From: Myxococcus hansupus
Lineage (GTDB): Bacteria; Myxococcota; Myxococcia; Myxococcales; Myxococcaceae
DNA: 64,000 bases
Direction: 5' to 3'
Assembly: GCF_000280925.3 (NCBI RefSeq)
Contig: NZ_CP012109.1
Span: forward strand, 4,980,501 to 5,044,500
In this document: piece by piece, positions 53,301 through 61,408 of the stretch
Layout of the letters: each line of letters starts with the position of its first letter
Numbering within the stretch: the stretch's first letter is position 1
The notes under the pieces: model-generated
Database searches by the model: none
Told to the model about the DNA's origin: nothing
The model's input: only the letters and a program-made list of their open reading frames with translations
Program-made: the position numbers and the translations under genes

Positions 53301-54952
53301 AGCAGGACCTCACCGGCCAGATTGGCCAGCTCCGCAGCGAGCTGTCCGAGACGCAGGGGAACTACGAGGCCGAGCGGGCCGCCCACGAGAAGCTTGCGGC
53401 CGAGACGAGCGCGCACATCGGCGACCTCACCAGCGAGCGCGACGGTCTGCGCTCCGAGCTGGAGGCCACCAGCGCGACGTTGGACCAGACGCAGGGCCAG
53501 CTCACCGCCACCCGTGACGCCCTGGCGCGTGAACAGCACGCGCATCAGGAGAGCCAGCGGGCCGCCGCCAGCGCCCAGGCCGCGCTGGAAGGTCAGCTCG
53601 CCGAGGCGTACGCCCACGAAGAGGACCTGGGCGAGCACCTCACCGTCACCAAGCACGAGCTGGGGACGCGCGTCGCCGAGGTGACGCAGCTCACCGCCAC
53701 GCTGGCCCAGACGGAGAATGCCCGGGCGAGCCTGGAGGAGCGGCTGCACACGCTCACCGTGGAGTCGCAGCGCCGCGAGGAGCTGCTCCAGAACGACCTG
53801 ACGCAGAAGGGCACCGAGCTGTCGGACACGCTCCGCAAGCTCACCCACGTGACGCAGGAGAAGATGCGTCAGGCCGAGGTGCTCAACCGCGAGGTGGCCA
53901 CCCGCACCGAGCAGCTCAAGGCGATGGACGCCAAGCTCCAGGCGCAGGCCAACGAGGCCCAGAAGCAGGCCGAGGGACTGGGCCAGCAGATCGCCGGGCT
54001 CAACGAGCAGTTGGACCAGGGCCGCAAGGCGCTGGCCGGACGCGAGGAACAGCTCCGCGCCGCGGGCACCGCGCAGCAGAAGCTCACCACCGAGCGGGAC
54101 GGGCTCGCCGGGCAGCTCCAGCAGGCGGAGGCCAAGGCCCAGCAGCAGGCGCAGCAGACGGCCCAGGAGCGCGCCGACGCCAAGAAGGCGACGGACGAAC
54201 TGGCCGCGAAGCTGGCCAAGGCCGAGCAGCGCATCGCGCAGCTCATGCAGGACACCCAGAACCTCGCGGCCGACGCCGACGCCAAGGCGAAGGACCTGCA
54301 GGGCCAGCTCACCACGCGGGCGAAGAAGATTCAGGACCTGGAGCTGGCGCTGGAGAACGCGCAGGGCGCCAAGGGCCGCGCGGAGAAGGAGCTCAACGCC
54401 AAGGTGACCGCCGCCGAGGGCAAGGCCCACGAAGCCGTCACCCGGCTGGCCACCGCGCAGAAGGAGCGCAAGGACCTGGAGGCGCGGCACCTGCGGGAGC
54501 AGGAGGAGCTCACCGCCAAGCAGAAGGCGGAGCTGGAGCGCCGCGACGCCATCAAGGCCCAGGAGGTCGCCCGCCTGCAGCAGTCCGTGCAGGAGAAGAG
54601 CAAGGCCCTCAAGGTCGCCGAGCTGGAGCTGGCCCGCTACAAGAGCAAGTCCGCCACCGCGCCCGCCGCGAAGGCCGCGGCGGCCAAGCCCGCCCCCTCC
54701 GAGGAGGACGAGCTGGCCACGAAGCCGCAGCTCAACCAGGTCATCCCGCCCGCGGCCCAGGCTCCGGCGAAGAAGCCCGCTGCCAAGGCCGCCGCCCCCG
54801 CCGCGAAGAAGGCCGCGGCCCCTGCGCCCGCGCAGCCCTCGCCCCCGCTGGGCGAGGACTCCGAGGCGACGGACCGGACACTGCTCATCCAGTTGCCCAC
54901 CGTGAAGGAAGACGACGACTGGACGGCCCTGGTCGACGAGCTGGACAAGTAG
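50387..54952 (+). CDS. aglZ: Gliding motility protein AglZ (pseudo-receiver plus long coiled-coil)
   Basis: A 1521-residue protein. Residues 1-125 form a receiver-like domain close to those of AglZ and FrzS, but the usual phospho-Asp strand reads PDLVVLRAELSD, with Arg at the Asp position. After a linker, a nearly continuous coiled-coil runs from about 190 to 1425, with a heptad-repeat array at 676-927. A Lys/Ala/Pro tail and the acidic end DDDWTALVDELDK follow. AglZ scaffolds the gliding complexes with MglA and FrzCD. From memory, M. xanthus AglZ is about 1395 residues, so this one is roughly 126 (18 heptads) longer. AAAGGG lies 4 nt before the ATG. Confidence 0.88.
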   Translation: MERRVLIVESEHDLALSMASVLKGAGYQTTLAETSADAQRELEKRRPDLVVLRAELSDQSGFVLCGNIKKGKWGQNLKVLLISSTSGVDGLAQHRQTPQAADGYLAFPFGPDDLATLSRGIVPPGMEDAAGLEDSTPREAPPPMPSSAKGPAGGPPKLPKRERRSAMTEEDRAFLDRAFQSIADRKAELLADSRQLKRPPPRRELMGTPEGKIQILRDELKTREAQLARLSEIWSVRERELLSGEDRLHEKDVELQGLKMQVDDLLRRFNEAQQATIQKEREHGATVDDLLLQKFSAEKDLIEVVASKEKDINLLRREVSRAEEELSRRAGELEHGRNEYDKLEKHLGVVTLEFEVKEQKLQDTLLANEGEIARLTKRGDDFEAELSRTVSERDQRFAELDGEIQALQERLQQTEQERDSTVRGLEARATRAEQHGAQADAEIHRLNAERDALDAKLSQQISDLETDLARTTSERDQLRLDKDAQEAELTQRIEDRDAKLATLDRELAETIARNEHTEAELNANIQQQLERIGELEGEVEAVKTHLEDRENELTAELQALGQAKDELETDLNDRLHSLNQAKDALEADLSRQLEELRSAKAEMEADLTGQIQALTSQLEETQRQLDDSQRTGEQLSARVAMLEDTISQRDATIESLQGDVAARDQRISELSGDLEATSQTLAQTQQTLGQTEQQLADTQNTLASTEGTLAETRGELEATSQTLAQTQQTLAQTEGTLAETRGELDATSQTLAQTQQTLAQTEDTLAQTRGELDATSQTLTQTQQTLAQTEDALAQTRGELDATSQTLAQTEQQLADTQNTLASTEGTLAETRGELDATSQTLAQTQQTLAQTEDTLAQTRGELDATSQTLAQTQQTLAQTEDALAQTRGELDATSQTLAQTEQQLADTQNTLASTEGTLAETRGELEATSQTLADTQARLADTEGALAQTTHERDQRIVELADLGAAKDALEQDLTGQIGQLRSELSETQGNYEAERAAHEKLAAETSAHIGDLTSERDGLRSELEATSATLDQTQGQLTATRDALAREQHAHQESQRAAASAQAALEGQLAEAYAHEEDLGEHLTVTKHELGTRVAEVTQLTATLAQTENARASLEERLHTLTVESQRREELLQNDLTQKGTELSDTLRKLTHVTQEKMRQAEVLNREVATRTEQLKAMDAKLQAQANEAQKQAEGLGQQIAGLNEQLDQGRKALAGREEQLRAAGTAQQKLTTERDGLAGQLQQAEAKAQQQAQQTAQERADAKKATDELAAKLAKAEQRIAQLMQDTQNLAADADAKAKDLQGQLTTRAKKIQDLELALENAQGAKGRAEKELNAKVTAAEGKAHEAVTRLATAQKERKDLEARHLREQEELTAKQKAELERRDAIKAQEVARLQQSVQEKSKALKVAELELARYKSKSATAPAAKAAAAKPAPSEEDELATKPQLNQVIPPAAQAPAKKPAAKAAAPAAKKAAAPAPAQPSPPLGEDSEATDRTLLIQLPTVKEDDDWTALVDELDK
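52412..53167 (+). repeat. Heptad tandem repeats in aglZ
   Basis: Eight units that each start with ATSQTLAQT, of 28, 35 or 42 codons (exactly 4, 5 or 6 heptads), plus a decayed ninth. The consensus heptad is TLAQTxx, and units end in RGELD or RGELE. Long stretches are identical at DNA level, so length variation and assembly collapse are both possible. Confidence 0.92.
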
Positions 54953-54967
54953 CCCACGCTGTCTTCT

Positions 54968-54994
54968 GGGATTCCGGCACCCCGCCGGAATCCC
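54968..54994 (+). terminator. aglZ terminator hairpin
   Basis: GGGATTCCGGC / GCCGGAATCCC, a perfect 11-bp stem with a 5-nt loop 15 bp after the aglZ stop. A second smaller stem (GCGGG/CCCGC) follows. There is no T-run, as is usual in GC-rich genomes. Confidence 0.7.
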
Positions 54995-55122
54995 GGCGGG
55001 CACCCGCCTCAAAAAGCACGCGACCCGCTCGAGGGCCCCTGACATCCGTGCCCTAGCAGGGCATGCGGTTCAGGCCTTCGGCGGGTCGTTGCGCATCCAA
55101 CATCCGGCGGTGTTCGCCGGGC

Positions 55123-55344
55123 TCACAGGGCGGCGCGGGCCTCGCGGACCAGCTCCTTGAAATGGAGCGTGGAGACGACGTCGCGGAAGGAGACCCCACG
55201 GCCTCCACTCTCGGCCTCCGCCTGGGCCCTGCGCCAACTGCTTCGGAACGTCCGAAAAGAGACATAGGCCAGGAGCAGCGGGAACCCGCCGGGGAGCAGG
55301 ATGACCGCCACCATCATCACCATCCGCAACCACGCCCACACCAT
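55123..55344 (-). CDS. Small membrane protein of unknown function (73 residues)
   Basis: A short reading frame starting MVWAWLRMVMMVAVILLPGG. A single hydrophobic stretch covers about residues 6-28 and a basic cytoplasmic tail (FRTFRSSWRRAQAEAE) follows. TGAGG lies about 9 nt before the ATG, and codons are GC-rich at the third position, as in real genes here. A longer same-frame reading through the moxR region on this strand is not credible. It is convergent with aglZ and divergent from moxR. No family is recognised. Confidence 0.55.
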   Translation of the reverse strand: MVWAWLRMVMMVAVILLPGGFPLLLAYVSFRTFRSSWRRAQAEAESGGRGVSFRDVVSTLHFKELVREARAAL

Positions 55345-55533
55345 GACCGCTGACCTCACTGAGTCTTGAGTTACGGCGAAGAGATGCACGGCGTGTGCCC
55401 ACGGTGCGCAGAAAATTTCCCACTGCATTTCCGCAGGGTTGGCGGGCAACGAGGCGGACGGGCCGCGGTGCTGGTGCCGGAACCCTGGCATTTTTGCCGC
55501 AGTGGCTTGGAGGCCCTCGGTTAAGTTCACCGC

Positions 55534-56472
55534 GTGAGCACCCCTTCGACGGTTGAGAGCCACGCCTTCACCAGCGTGGAGGACGCGGAGCAGCGCCTGG
55601 AACAGGTGGGCTACCTGTCCTCGCCGGAAATCGCCACGGCGGCCTTCCTGGCGGACCGGATGAACAAACCCATCCTGGTGGAAGGCCCCGCCGGCGTCGG
55701 CAAGACGGAGCTGGCCAAGGCGCTGGCCCAGGCGCTGGGCCGCGAGTTCATCCGGCTCCAGTGTTACGAGGGGCTCGACGAGGCGAAGGCCCTCTATGAG
55801 TGGGAGTACGCCAAGCAGTTGCTCTACACCCAGCTCCTCAAGGACAAGATTGGGGACATGGTGCAGGGCACCACCACGTTGGCGGAGGCGGCGGACCGGC
55901 TGGCCTCCAGCGACGCGGTGTTCTTCTCCGAGCGCTTCCTCCTGCCCCGCCCCGTGCTGCGCGCCCAGCTTTCGGAGCGCCCCGCCCTGCTGCTGGTGGA
56001 CGAAATCGACAAGGCGGACCCGGAGTTCGAGGCCTTCCTGCTGGAGGTGCTGTCCGACAACGCCGTCACCATCCCCGAGCTGGGCACCTTCCGCGCGAAG
56101 CACATCCCCCGCGTGCTGCTCACCTCCAACGCCGCGCGCGAGCTGTCCGACGCGCTCAAGCGCCGCTGCCTGCACCTGCACATCGACTTCCCGGACCGCG
56201 AGCGCGAGCTGCGCATCGTCCGCTCGCGGCTCCCCCAAGTCCCCCAGGTCCTGGCCGAGCAGGTGGTGGAGGCCGTCGCCGCCATCCGCACCTTGGACTT
56301 GAAGAAGGCACCTTCCATCAGCGAGACGCTGGACTGGGCCCAGAGCCTGGCCCTGCTGAACGCCGACCAGCTCACCGCGGACGTGGTGGCCTCCACGCTC
56401 AACCTCGTCCTCAAATACGAAGGCGATATCGAGAAGGCGAAGTCCAACCTCTCGCAAATCGCCCAGGCCTGA
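55534..56472 (+). CDS. MoxR-family AAA+ ATPase
   Basis: A 312-residue AAA+ ATPase of the MoxR group, which act as chaperones for metal or cofactor insertion and protein maturation. Walker A GPAGVGKTE starts at 51, Walker B LLLVDEIDKADPEFEAF is near 152, and sensor 1 VLLTSNAARELSDAL is near 203. Unlike many MoxR loci, no VWA-domain partner follows. It starts at GTG. A weak -24/-12-like sequence (TGGCA at 55486, GC at 55499) lies upstream but its -12 is poor. The patatin gene follows after 16 bp, so they probably share a transcript. Confidence 0.88.
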   Translation: MSTPSTVESHAFTSVEDAEQRLEQVGYLSSPEIATAAFLADRMNKPILVEGPAGVGKTELAKALAQALGREFIRLQCYEGLDEAKALYEWEYAKQLLYTQLLKDKIGDMVQGTTTLAEAADRLASSDAVFFSERFLLPRPVLRAQLSERPALLLVDEIDKADPEFEAFLLEVLSDNAVTIPELGTFRAKHIPRVLLTSNAARELSDALKRRCLHLHIDFPDRERELRIVRSRLPQVPQVLAEQVVEAVAAIRTLDLKKAPSISETLDWAQSLALLNADQLTADVVASTLNLVLKYEGDIEKAKSNLSQIAQA

Positions 56473-56488
56473 CGGGCCCCATAACCGC

Positions 56489-57904
56489 GTGCTGCTGAAG
56501 GAACGCTTCCAAATCACCCGCCCGCTCGAGGAGATGGAGCTCGTCCTCGTGCGCGCGGCCATGGCCCGCACCGCGCTGCTCGACCCGCGGGAGGAAGCCA
56601 TCCTGCGCACCGCGCTGTCCCTGGCGCGGCTCTACAAGGTGCGGCACGGCGCGCTGGACGTGGGCGTGGGCGCGCTGCTCACGCCTTTCCGCGAAGAAGT
56701 GGAGCGCCGTTTGCGCCCCGTTCTCCTGGGGCCGTACCCGCCCACGCGCGACCGGCTGATGCCGCACGTGAAGGATCTGCGCCAACACGCGGCGAAGGCG
56801 CGCGACGCGGTGGCGCAGCGCCTGCGCGGGCGCGTTCCGGTGGAAGCGCTGGACCGGGAAATCCGTCAGAAGGAATTGGTGCTCGTCACCGGCGGCGGCG
56901 GCGGGACGGCCTACGTGTACCTGGGTGTGATGAGCCTGCTCGACGAGCACGGGCTGGAGCCGCGCCTGCTGGCCGGCACGTCCATGGGCGCCATCCTCGC
57001 CATCATGCGCTCGCGGCTGCCGCGCTTCGACCCCACGGACATGATCAACATCGTCCGGGGCCTCTCCTTCCGGAAGCTCTTCCGCTTCATCTCCACGGAG
57101 AGCCGCTACGGCCTGCCCGCGGCGCTGCGGCTCTTCCTCCGCGCGGGGCTGGGCCGGTTCTTCGGCGCGGGGCCGGAGAGCAGCGGCATGCGGTTGAAGG
57201 ATTTGCCGGTGCCCACGCTCATCGCGGTGGGCGGCATCCGCCGCGGCATGCTGCCCAGGCCGCTGGAGTATTACGAGCGCCTGTTGGGAACCAGCCCACT
57301 GGGTCTGCTCAACCCCGCCGGTGTCGCCCTGCGCATCCAGGCCGCCATGGGCGCCATGGCGGAGCTCTTCACCCGTCCCGAAATCACCGCCCGCCTCTAC
57401 CTGGGCGCCGACGAGACCACCGGCGACTTCGACGCGCTCGACGCCGCGGGCTTCTCCTCCGCGCTCCCCGGCGTCATCCACTACGACGTGCTGCGCGAGG
57501 ACCCGGCGATGCACACGTTGGTGGAAGGATTGATGGGCCAACACGGCGTGGCCCGCTTCATCGACGGAGGCCTGGTGGACAACCTGCCCGCGAAGGCGGC
57601 CTGGAAGGCAGTGGCCCGGGGACGCATCGGCACGCGCAACGCCTTCATCCTCGCGCTGGACGGCTTCGCGCCCCGCTTTACAACGCCCTTCTGGCTGCCC
57701 CTCCAGCGGTTGGCCGCGATGACGGTGGCGCCCAATCTGCCCTATACGCACCACGTCAAACGCTTCCCCCGAACACTGTCGCCCATCGAGGTCGTCCCCT
57801 CAGTGGAATTGGCCTCGAAGGCGCTACACTTCGGGCGAAAGGCACTGGCGGAGGACATCCCGTTCCTCCGCCGGATGCTCGCCCCCCTGCCACCGGTCCT
57901 GTAA
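56489..57904 (+). CDS. Patatin-like phospholipase
   Basis: A 471-residue patatin-fold acyl hydrolase. The oxyanion loop is VTGGGGGTAYVYLG (near 133), the nucleophile Ser165 is in AGTSMGAI, and the Asp359 dyad residue is in IDGGLVDN. The N-terminal 130 residues and the inserted region (about 185-330) are not recognised. There is no signal peptide. Patatins hydrolyse phospholipids or neutral lipids; myxobacteria use related enzymes in lipid body turnover, but no role can be assigned. It starts at GTG and follows moxR closely. Confidence 0.85.
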   Translation: MLLKERFQITRPLEEMELVLVRAAMARTALLDPREEAILRTALSLARLYKVRHGALDVGVGALLTPFREEVERRLRPVLLGPYPPTRDRLMPHVKDLRQHAAKARDAVAQRLRGRVPVEALDREIRQKELVLVTGGGGGTAYVYLGVMSLLDEHGLEPRLLAGTSMGAILAIMRSRLPRFDPTDMINIVRGLSFRKLFRFISTESRYGLPAALRLFLRAGLGRFFGAGPESSGMRLKDLPVPTLIAVGGIRRGMLPRPLEYYERLLGTSPLGLLNPAGVALRIQAAMGAMAELFTRPEITARLYLGADETTGDFDALDAAGFSSALPGVIHYDVLREDPAMHTLVEGLMGQHGVARFIDGGLVDNLPAKAAWKAVARGRIGTRNAFILALDGFAPRFTTPFWLPLQRLAAMTVAPNLPYTHHVKRFPRTLSPIEVVPSVELASKALHFGRKALAEDIPFLRRMLAPLPPVL

Positions 57905-57931
57905 CCCGGTGGCCGGAACGACAAACTCGCT

Positions 57932-57960
57932 TTGACCTCATAGCGGTGGCTGGCTAGAAG
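57932..57960 (+). promoter_or_regulatory. Sigma-70 promoter of ilvE
   Basis: TTGACC (57932-57937), a 17-bp spacer and TAGAAG (57955-57960). The predicted start is near 57967, giving a 40-nt leader with AAGGA 7 nt before the ilvE ATG. Confidence 0.6.
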
Positions 57961-58006
57961 GCCCGGGCGGTCCCACACCTCAAACATCCAGGCGAAGGAA
58001 CATCGA

Positions 58007-58954
58007 ATGAGCTCGACCTCGAGTAGTGGAGTGCGCGCCGAGCAAATCTGGCTCGACGGCCGACTGATGAAGTGGGACGAGGGCCACGTGCATCTGATGA
58101 CGCACGCCTTGCACTACGGCCTGGGCGTCTTCGAGGGCATCCGCGCGTACAAGACGCATGATGGACGGCTCGCCGTCTTCCGGCTGCGTGAGCACATCCG
58201 CCGGCTGCTCGACTCGGCGCACATCATCATGCTGAAGATTCCGTACACCGAGGACGAGCTCTTCGACGCGTGCGTGAATCTGCTGCGCGCCCAGAAGGAC
58301 CTGTTCGCCAACGGCGCCTACCTGCGGCCCGTGGCCTTCATGGGCGATGGCGCCATGGGCCTGGGCGCGGTGAACCCCACCCGCACGGCCGTGACGGCCT
58401 GGGATTGGGGCGCGTACCTGGGTGACAAGGGCATGAAGGAGGGCATCCGCGCCAAGGTGAGCTCGTACACGCGCATGCACGTGAACGTGAACATGGTGCG
58501 CGGCAAGATCACCGGCCAGTACGTCAACTCCATCCTCGCCAAGCGCGAGGCGGTGATGGCGGGCTACGACGAGGCCATCCTCCTGGACATCAGCGGCTTC
58601 GTGGCCGAGGCGTCCGGCGAGAACATCTTCCAGGTGAACAAGAAGGGCATCATCAAGACGCCCCCGCTGTCCTGCCCCATCCTGGATGGCATCACCCGCG
58701 ACACGGTGCTGCACATCCTCCGCGACAGCGGCCGCACGGTGGAGGAGGTCACCTTCACCCGCGACGCGCTCTACATCACCAACGAGATCTTCTTCTGCGG
58801 CACGGCGGCGGAAATCACGCCCGTGCGCGAGGTGGACAACCGTCAGGTGGCGGACGGCAAGCCCGGCCCCGTCACCCGGTACGTGCAGGACATGTACTTC
58901 CGCATCGTGCGCGGCGAAGAGCCGAAGTACGCGCACTGGCTCACGTACGTCTGA
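58007..58954 (+). CDS. ilvE: Branched-chain amino acid aminotransferase
   Basis: A 315-residue class IV PLP aminotransferase that transfers amino groups between Leu/Ile/Val and 2-oxoglutarate. Marks: HALHYGLGVFEGIRAY (near 33), RLREHIRRL, the PLP Lys179 in NSILAKREA, DEAILLDISGFVAEASGENIF in outline, and EIFFCGTAAEITPV near 260. The length is normal. In myxobacteria it also links to branched fatty acid precursors, which these cells use heavily. It has its own promoter and terminator. Confidence 0.94.
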   Translation: MSSTSSSGVRAEQIWLDGRLMKWDEGHVHLMTHALHYGLGVFEGIRAYKTHDGRLAVFRLREHIRRLLDSAHIIMLKIPYTEDELFDACVNLLRAQKDLFANGAYLRPVAFMGDGAMGLGAVNPTRTAVTAWDWGAYLGDKGMKEGIRAKVSSYTRMHVNVNMVRGKITGQYVNSILAKREAVMAGYDEAILLDISGFVAEASGENIFQVNKKGIIKTPPLSCPILDGITRDTVLHILRDSGRTVEEVTFTRDALYITNEIFFCGTAAEITPVREVDNRQVADGKPGPVTRYVQDMYFRIVRGEEPKYAHWLTYV

Positions 58955-58962
58955 GCCACCCC

Positions 58963-58993
58963 CGCCCCCTCTTTCGCGTCGAAGGAGGGGGCG
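58963..58993 (+). terminator. ilvE terminator
   Basis: CGCCCCCTC / GAGGGGGCG, a perfect 9-bp stem whose 13-nt loop can pair further (TTCG with CGAA). It starts 9 bp after the ilvE stop codon. There is no T-run. Confidence 0.65.
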
Positions 58994-59092
58994 CCGGGCG
59001 CCGGCGGTCTCCCGCCCGCCCCTCGGGCCGCCCCTGGAATGACGCCACGTCTCGTGAACGGGCCCGCGCTGAATGGGCTAGAACGGGGCTCG

Positions 59093-60433
59093 ATGGCTCC
59101 TCCCGCTGGCTACGCCTACGACGACAATCCGTTCAAGCTCGAGAACCCATCCATCCTCGACATCGCTCCGTCGGAGCCGAAGTCCGTGGAGGACACGGGG
59201 CTCAAGATGGGCATGCTGTCCGACATCGCCCTGAAGTACCTCTATTACACGGGCACGGGCACGGGCATGGGCATCGCGGACGAGATGCGCCTGCCCTGGC
59301 CGGGCGTCATCGAGCACGTGGTGGACTTCGTCGCCACCGAGAAGCTGGTGGACCTGCGCGGCGGCAAGGGCTTTGGCCGCGCGTCGGTGGAGTTCATCCT
59401 GTCGGAGAAGGGCCGCGAGTACGCGCGCGACGCGCTCACGCGCAACACGTACGTGGGCCCCGCGCCGGTGCCCATCGAGCAGTACAACGCCATCATCAGC
59501 AGCCAGACGGAGGAGACGCCCGTCGTCAGCCAGGACGAGCTGGTGATGGCGCTCAGCCACCTCACCGTCCCCGCGGAGCTGATGGACAAGCTGGGCCCCG
59601 CGGTGAACTCCGGGCGCTCGCTGTTCCTCTACGGCTCGCCGGGCAACGGCAAGACGAGCCTCGCCGAGGCCGTGTCGAACATGTTCGGCGGCGAGGTGTA
59701 CGTCCCCCACTGCCTGGAGATTGGCAATCAGATCATCCAGGTCTACGACCGGCTCATCCACACGCAGGTGTCGCTGGAGGTCGGCCGGGACTCCTCGGGC
59801 CGCCGGCAGACCTTCGAGATGGACAACCGGTGGATGCTCTGCCGCCGGCCCTCCGTCGTCGTGGGCGGCGAGCTGACGCTGGCCATGCTGGACCTCATCT
59901 ATTCGGAGAGCACCCGCTTCTACGAAGCGCCGTTCCAGGTGAAGGCCAACGGCGGCATGCTCCTCATCGACGACTTCGGCCGCCAGAAGGTCCACCCCAC
60001 CGACCTGCTCAACCGCTGGATTGTCCCCCTGGAGAAGCGGGTGGACTTCCTCACCCTCCACACGGGCAAGAAGTTCGAAATCCCCTTCGACCAGCTCCTC
60101 GTCTTCTCCACCAACCTGGACCCCAAGGAGCTGGTGGACGAGGCCTTCCTGCGCCGCATCAAGTACAAAATCGAGGTCGGAAATCCCGATGAAGAGGCTT
60201 ACCGGGAAATCTTCAGTCGCGTCTGCGAGGCAGCGGGAATCCCGTATGTTGACCAGGCCGTGACGTACCTCATCGAGCACTACTACAAACCCCGGAGCAT
60301 GGAGCTCCGCTCGTGCCATCCTCGGGACCTGGTGAGCCTCATCCGGGACGCGGCACGCTACCGGCAGATACCGCCGGCACTCTCAAAAGACCTCCTCGAC
60401 CAGGCGTGCGAGGTGTTCCTTGTCAATCTGTGA
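59093..60433 (+). CDS. AAA ATPase with N-terminal winged-helix-like domain
   Basis: A 446-residue protein. Residues 35-130 look like a winged helix (LSDIALKYLYYTG, VIEHVVDFVATEKLVDLRG, FILSEKGREYARDAL). The ATPase core has Walker A SPGNGKTS (Lys187), Walker B MLLIDDFGRQ and sensor VFSTNLDPKELVDEAFLRR. A helical lid closes it. It has no signal or membrane segment. I chose the ATG at 59093 (MAPPAGYAYDD); an in-frame ATG at 59039 is preceded by no RBS and its first codons are atypical. The function is unknown. It sits 116 bp before the Fic-fold gene. Confidence 0.75.
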   Translation: MAPPAGYAYDDNPFKLENPSILDIAPSEPKSVEDTGLKMGMLSDIALKYLYYTGTGTGMGIADEMRLPWPGVIEHVVDFVATEKLVDLRGGKGFGRASVEFILSEKGREYARDALTRNTYVGPAPVPIEQYNAIISSQTEETPVVSQDELVMALSHLTVPAELMDKLGPAVNSGRSLFLYGSPGNGKTSLAEAVSNMFGGEVYVPHCLEIGNQIIQVYDRLIHTQVSLEVGRDSSGRRQTFEMDNRWMLCRRPSVVVGGELTLAMLDLIYSESTRFYEAPFQVKANGGMLLIDDFGRQKVHPTDLLNRWIVPLEKRVDFLTLHTGKKFEIPFDQLLVFSTNLDPKELVDEAFLRRIKYKIEVGNPDEEAYREIFSRVCEAAGIPYVDQAVTYLIEHYYKPRSMELRSCHPRDLVSLIRDAARYRQIPPALSKDLLDQACEVFLVNL

Positions 60434-60441
60434 TGATTTCG

Positions 60442-60470
60442 TTGTTACAACCGCGCGGAATTTCTAGAAT
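60442..60470 (+). promoter_or_regulatory. Sigma-70 promoter of the Fic-fold gene
   Basis: TTGTTA (60442-60447), a 17-bp spacer and TAGAAT (60465-60470, five of six to consensus). Transcription would start near 60477. It lies within an unusually AT-rich stretch after the AAA gene, so the Fic-fold gene has its own promoter. Confidence 0.55.
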
Positions 60471-60549
60471 CCACGCGCCGTTGTACCGCTCGGCCGCATG
60501 CTTCGAGTACCGCCCGCGGCGGACCCGTAGCGAGAAGGAGCCGTAGTCC

Positions 60550-61392
60550 GTGAAGGAACGCTACCAGGACATCGACGAGAAGAACGAGGCGCTGCGCGGG
60601 TACCTCGACATCTACAAGGACAAGCCGGACGCGCGCGAGTTTGTCGACAAGCTCGAGATGTCGTGGATCTACCACGACGCCGCGCTGGAAGGAGTCGTCT
60701 ACACCCATCAGGAGCTGATGGCGGCGCTCTTCCCGCATCGCACCAGCGCGGAAGCCTCGATGATTCCGGTCGTGCTCGAGATCCGGAACCACAAGGCCGT
60801 CTGCGACTTCATCCGCGAGGAGGCGGCGGGCGCCAGGAAGCAGGCGCAAATCACGCTGACCACCATCAAGCGGATGCACGACCTGTTCCTGGGCAACACG
60901 CCCGAGGCCCAGACGGAGCGCGCGCGCATGGAGCGGCGAGAGCGCACCGAGAAGGAGCTGGCCAAGGAGCGCGACAGGTCCGGGCTGCGCAAGGACATGC
61001 CGCTGCACCGCACGTACTTCCACGACATCGCCCAGCCCGCGAAGATCCAGGGCGAGCTGGAGAAGCTCGTGGACTACACGGGCAGCGCCGAGTTCCGCGA
61101 GTTCCACCCCATCAAGCAGGCGGCCACGGTCCAGCACAAGTTCGTGCAGGTCTTCCCCTTCACCGAGCACAGCGGGAAGGTGGGGCGCATGTGCAGCAAC
61201 CTCATCCTGCTGCGCAACGGCTACATGCCCGCCGTCATCCACTCCATCGACCGGCAGCGCTACTACGAGTCCTTCCGGGCTCCGTCGTCCGCGTTCCGCT
61301 CGGTGCTGATGGACGCGATGGAGAACTCGCTCGACAACGGCGTGAAGTACTTCCGTGACCTGAGCCGCAAGTACAAGGCGCTGAACGGCTGA
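60550..61392 (+). CDS. Fic-fold protein with degenerate FPFTEHSGK active-site motif
   Basis: A 280-residue all-helical protein that aligns with Fic/DOC AMP-transferases. An inhibitory-helix-like DAALEG (Glu47) is near the N-terminus, and the Fic helix is HKFVQVFPFTEHSGKVGR followed by MCSNLILL. In active enzymes the motif is HPFxEGNGR. Here the catalytic His is Phe202, and Gly-Asn is His207-Ser208, while the Pro, the Phe, Glu206, the following Gly-Lys and the last Arg remain. AMP transfer by the usual mechanism is therefore unlikely. The start is GTG with AAGGAG upstream. Confidence 0.78.
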   Translation: MKERYQDIDEKNEALRGYLDIYKDKPDAREFVDKLEMSWIYHDAALEGVVYTHQELMAALFPHRTSAEASMIPVVLEIRNHKAVCDFIREEAAGARKQAQITLTTIKRMHDLFLGNTPEAQTERARMERRERTEKELAKERDRSGLRKDMPLHRTYFHDIAQPAKIQGELEKLVDYTGSAEFREFHPIKQAATVQHKFVQVFPFTEHSGKVGRMCSNLILLRNGYMPAVIHSIDRQRYYESFRAPSSAFRSVLMDAMENSLDNGVKYFRDLSRKYKALNG

Positions 61393-61408
61393 CCCGCGCG
61401 CGGGCCCG

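Noticed and set aside
49658-55045. A 1795-codon open frame on the minus strand opposite aglZ
   Set aside because: It is the antisense shadow of the aglZ heptads in GC-rich DNA. Its translation is Leu/Gly/Arg monotony, it has no domain and it crosses three real gene boundaries.
55486-55500. Sigma-54 promoter before moxR
   Set aside because: The -24 element and spacing fit, but the -12 element is CCGCA where TTGCA is expected. Too weak to list on its own.
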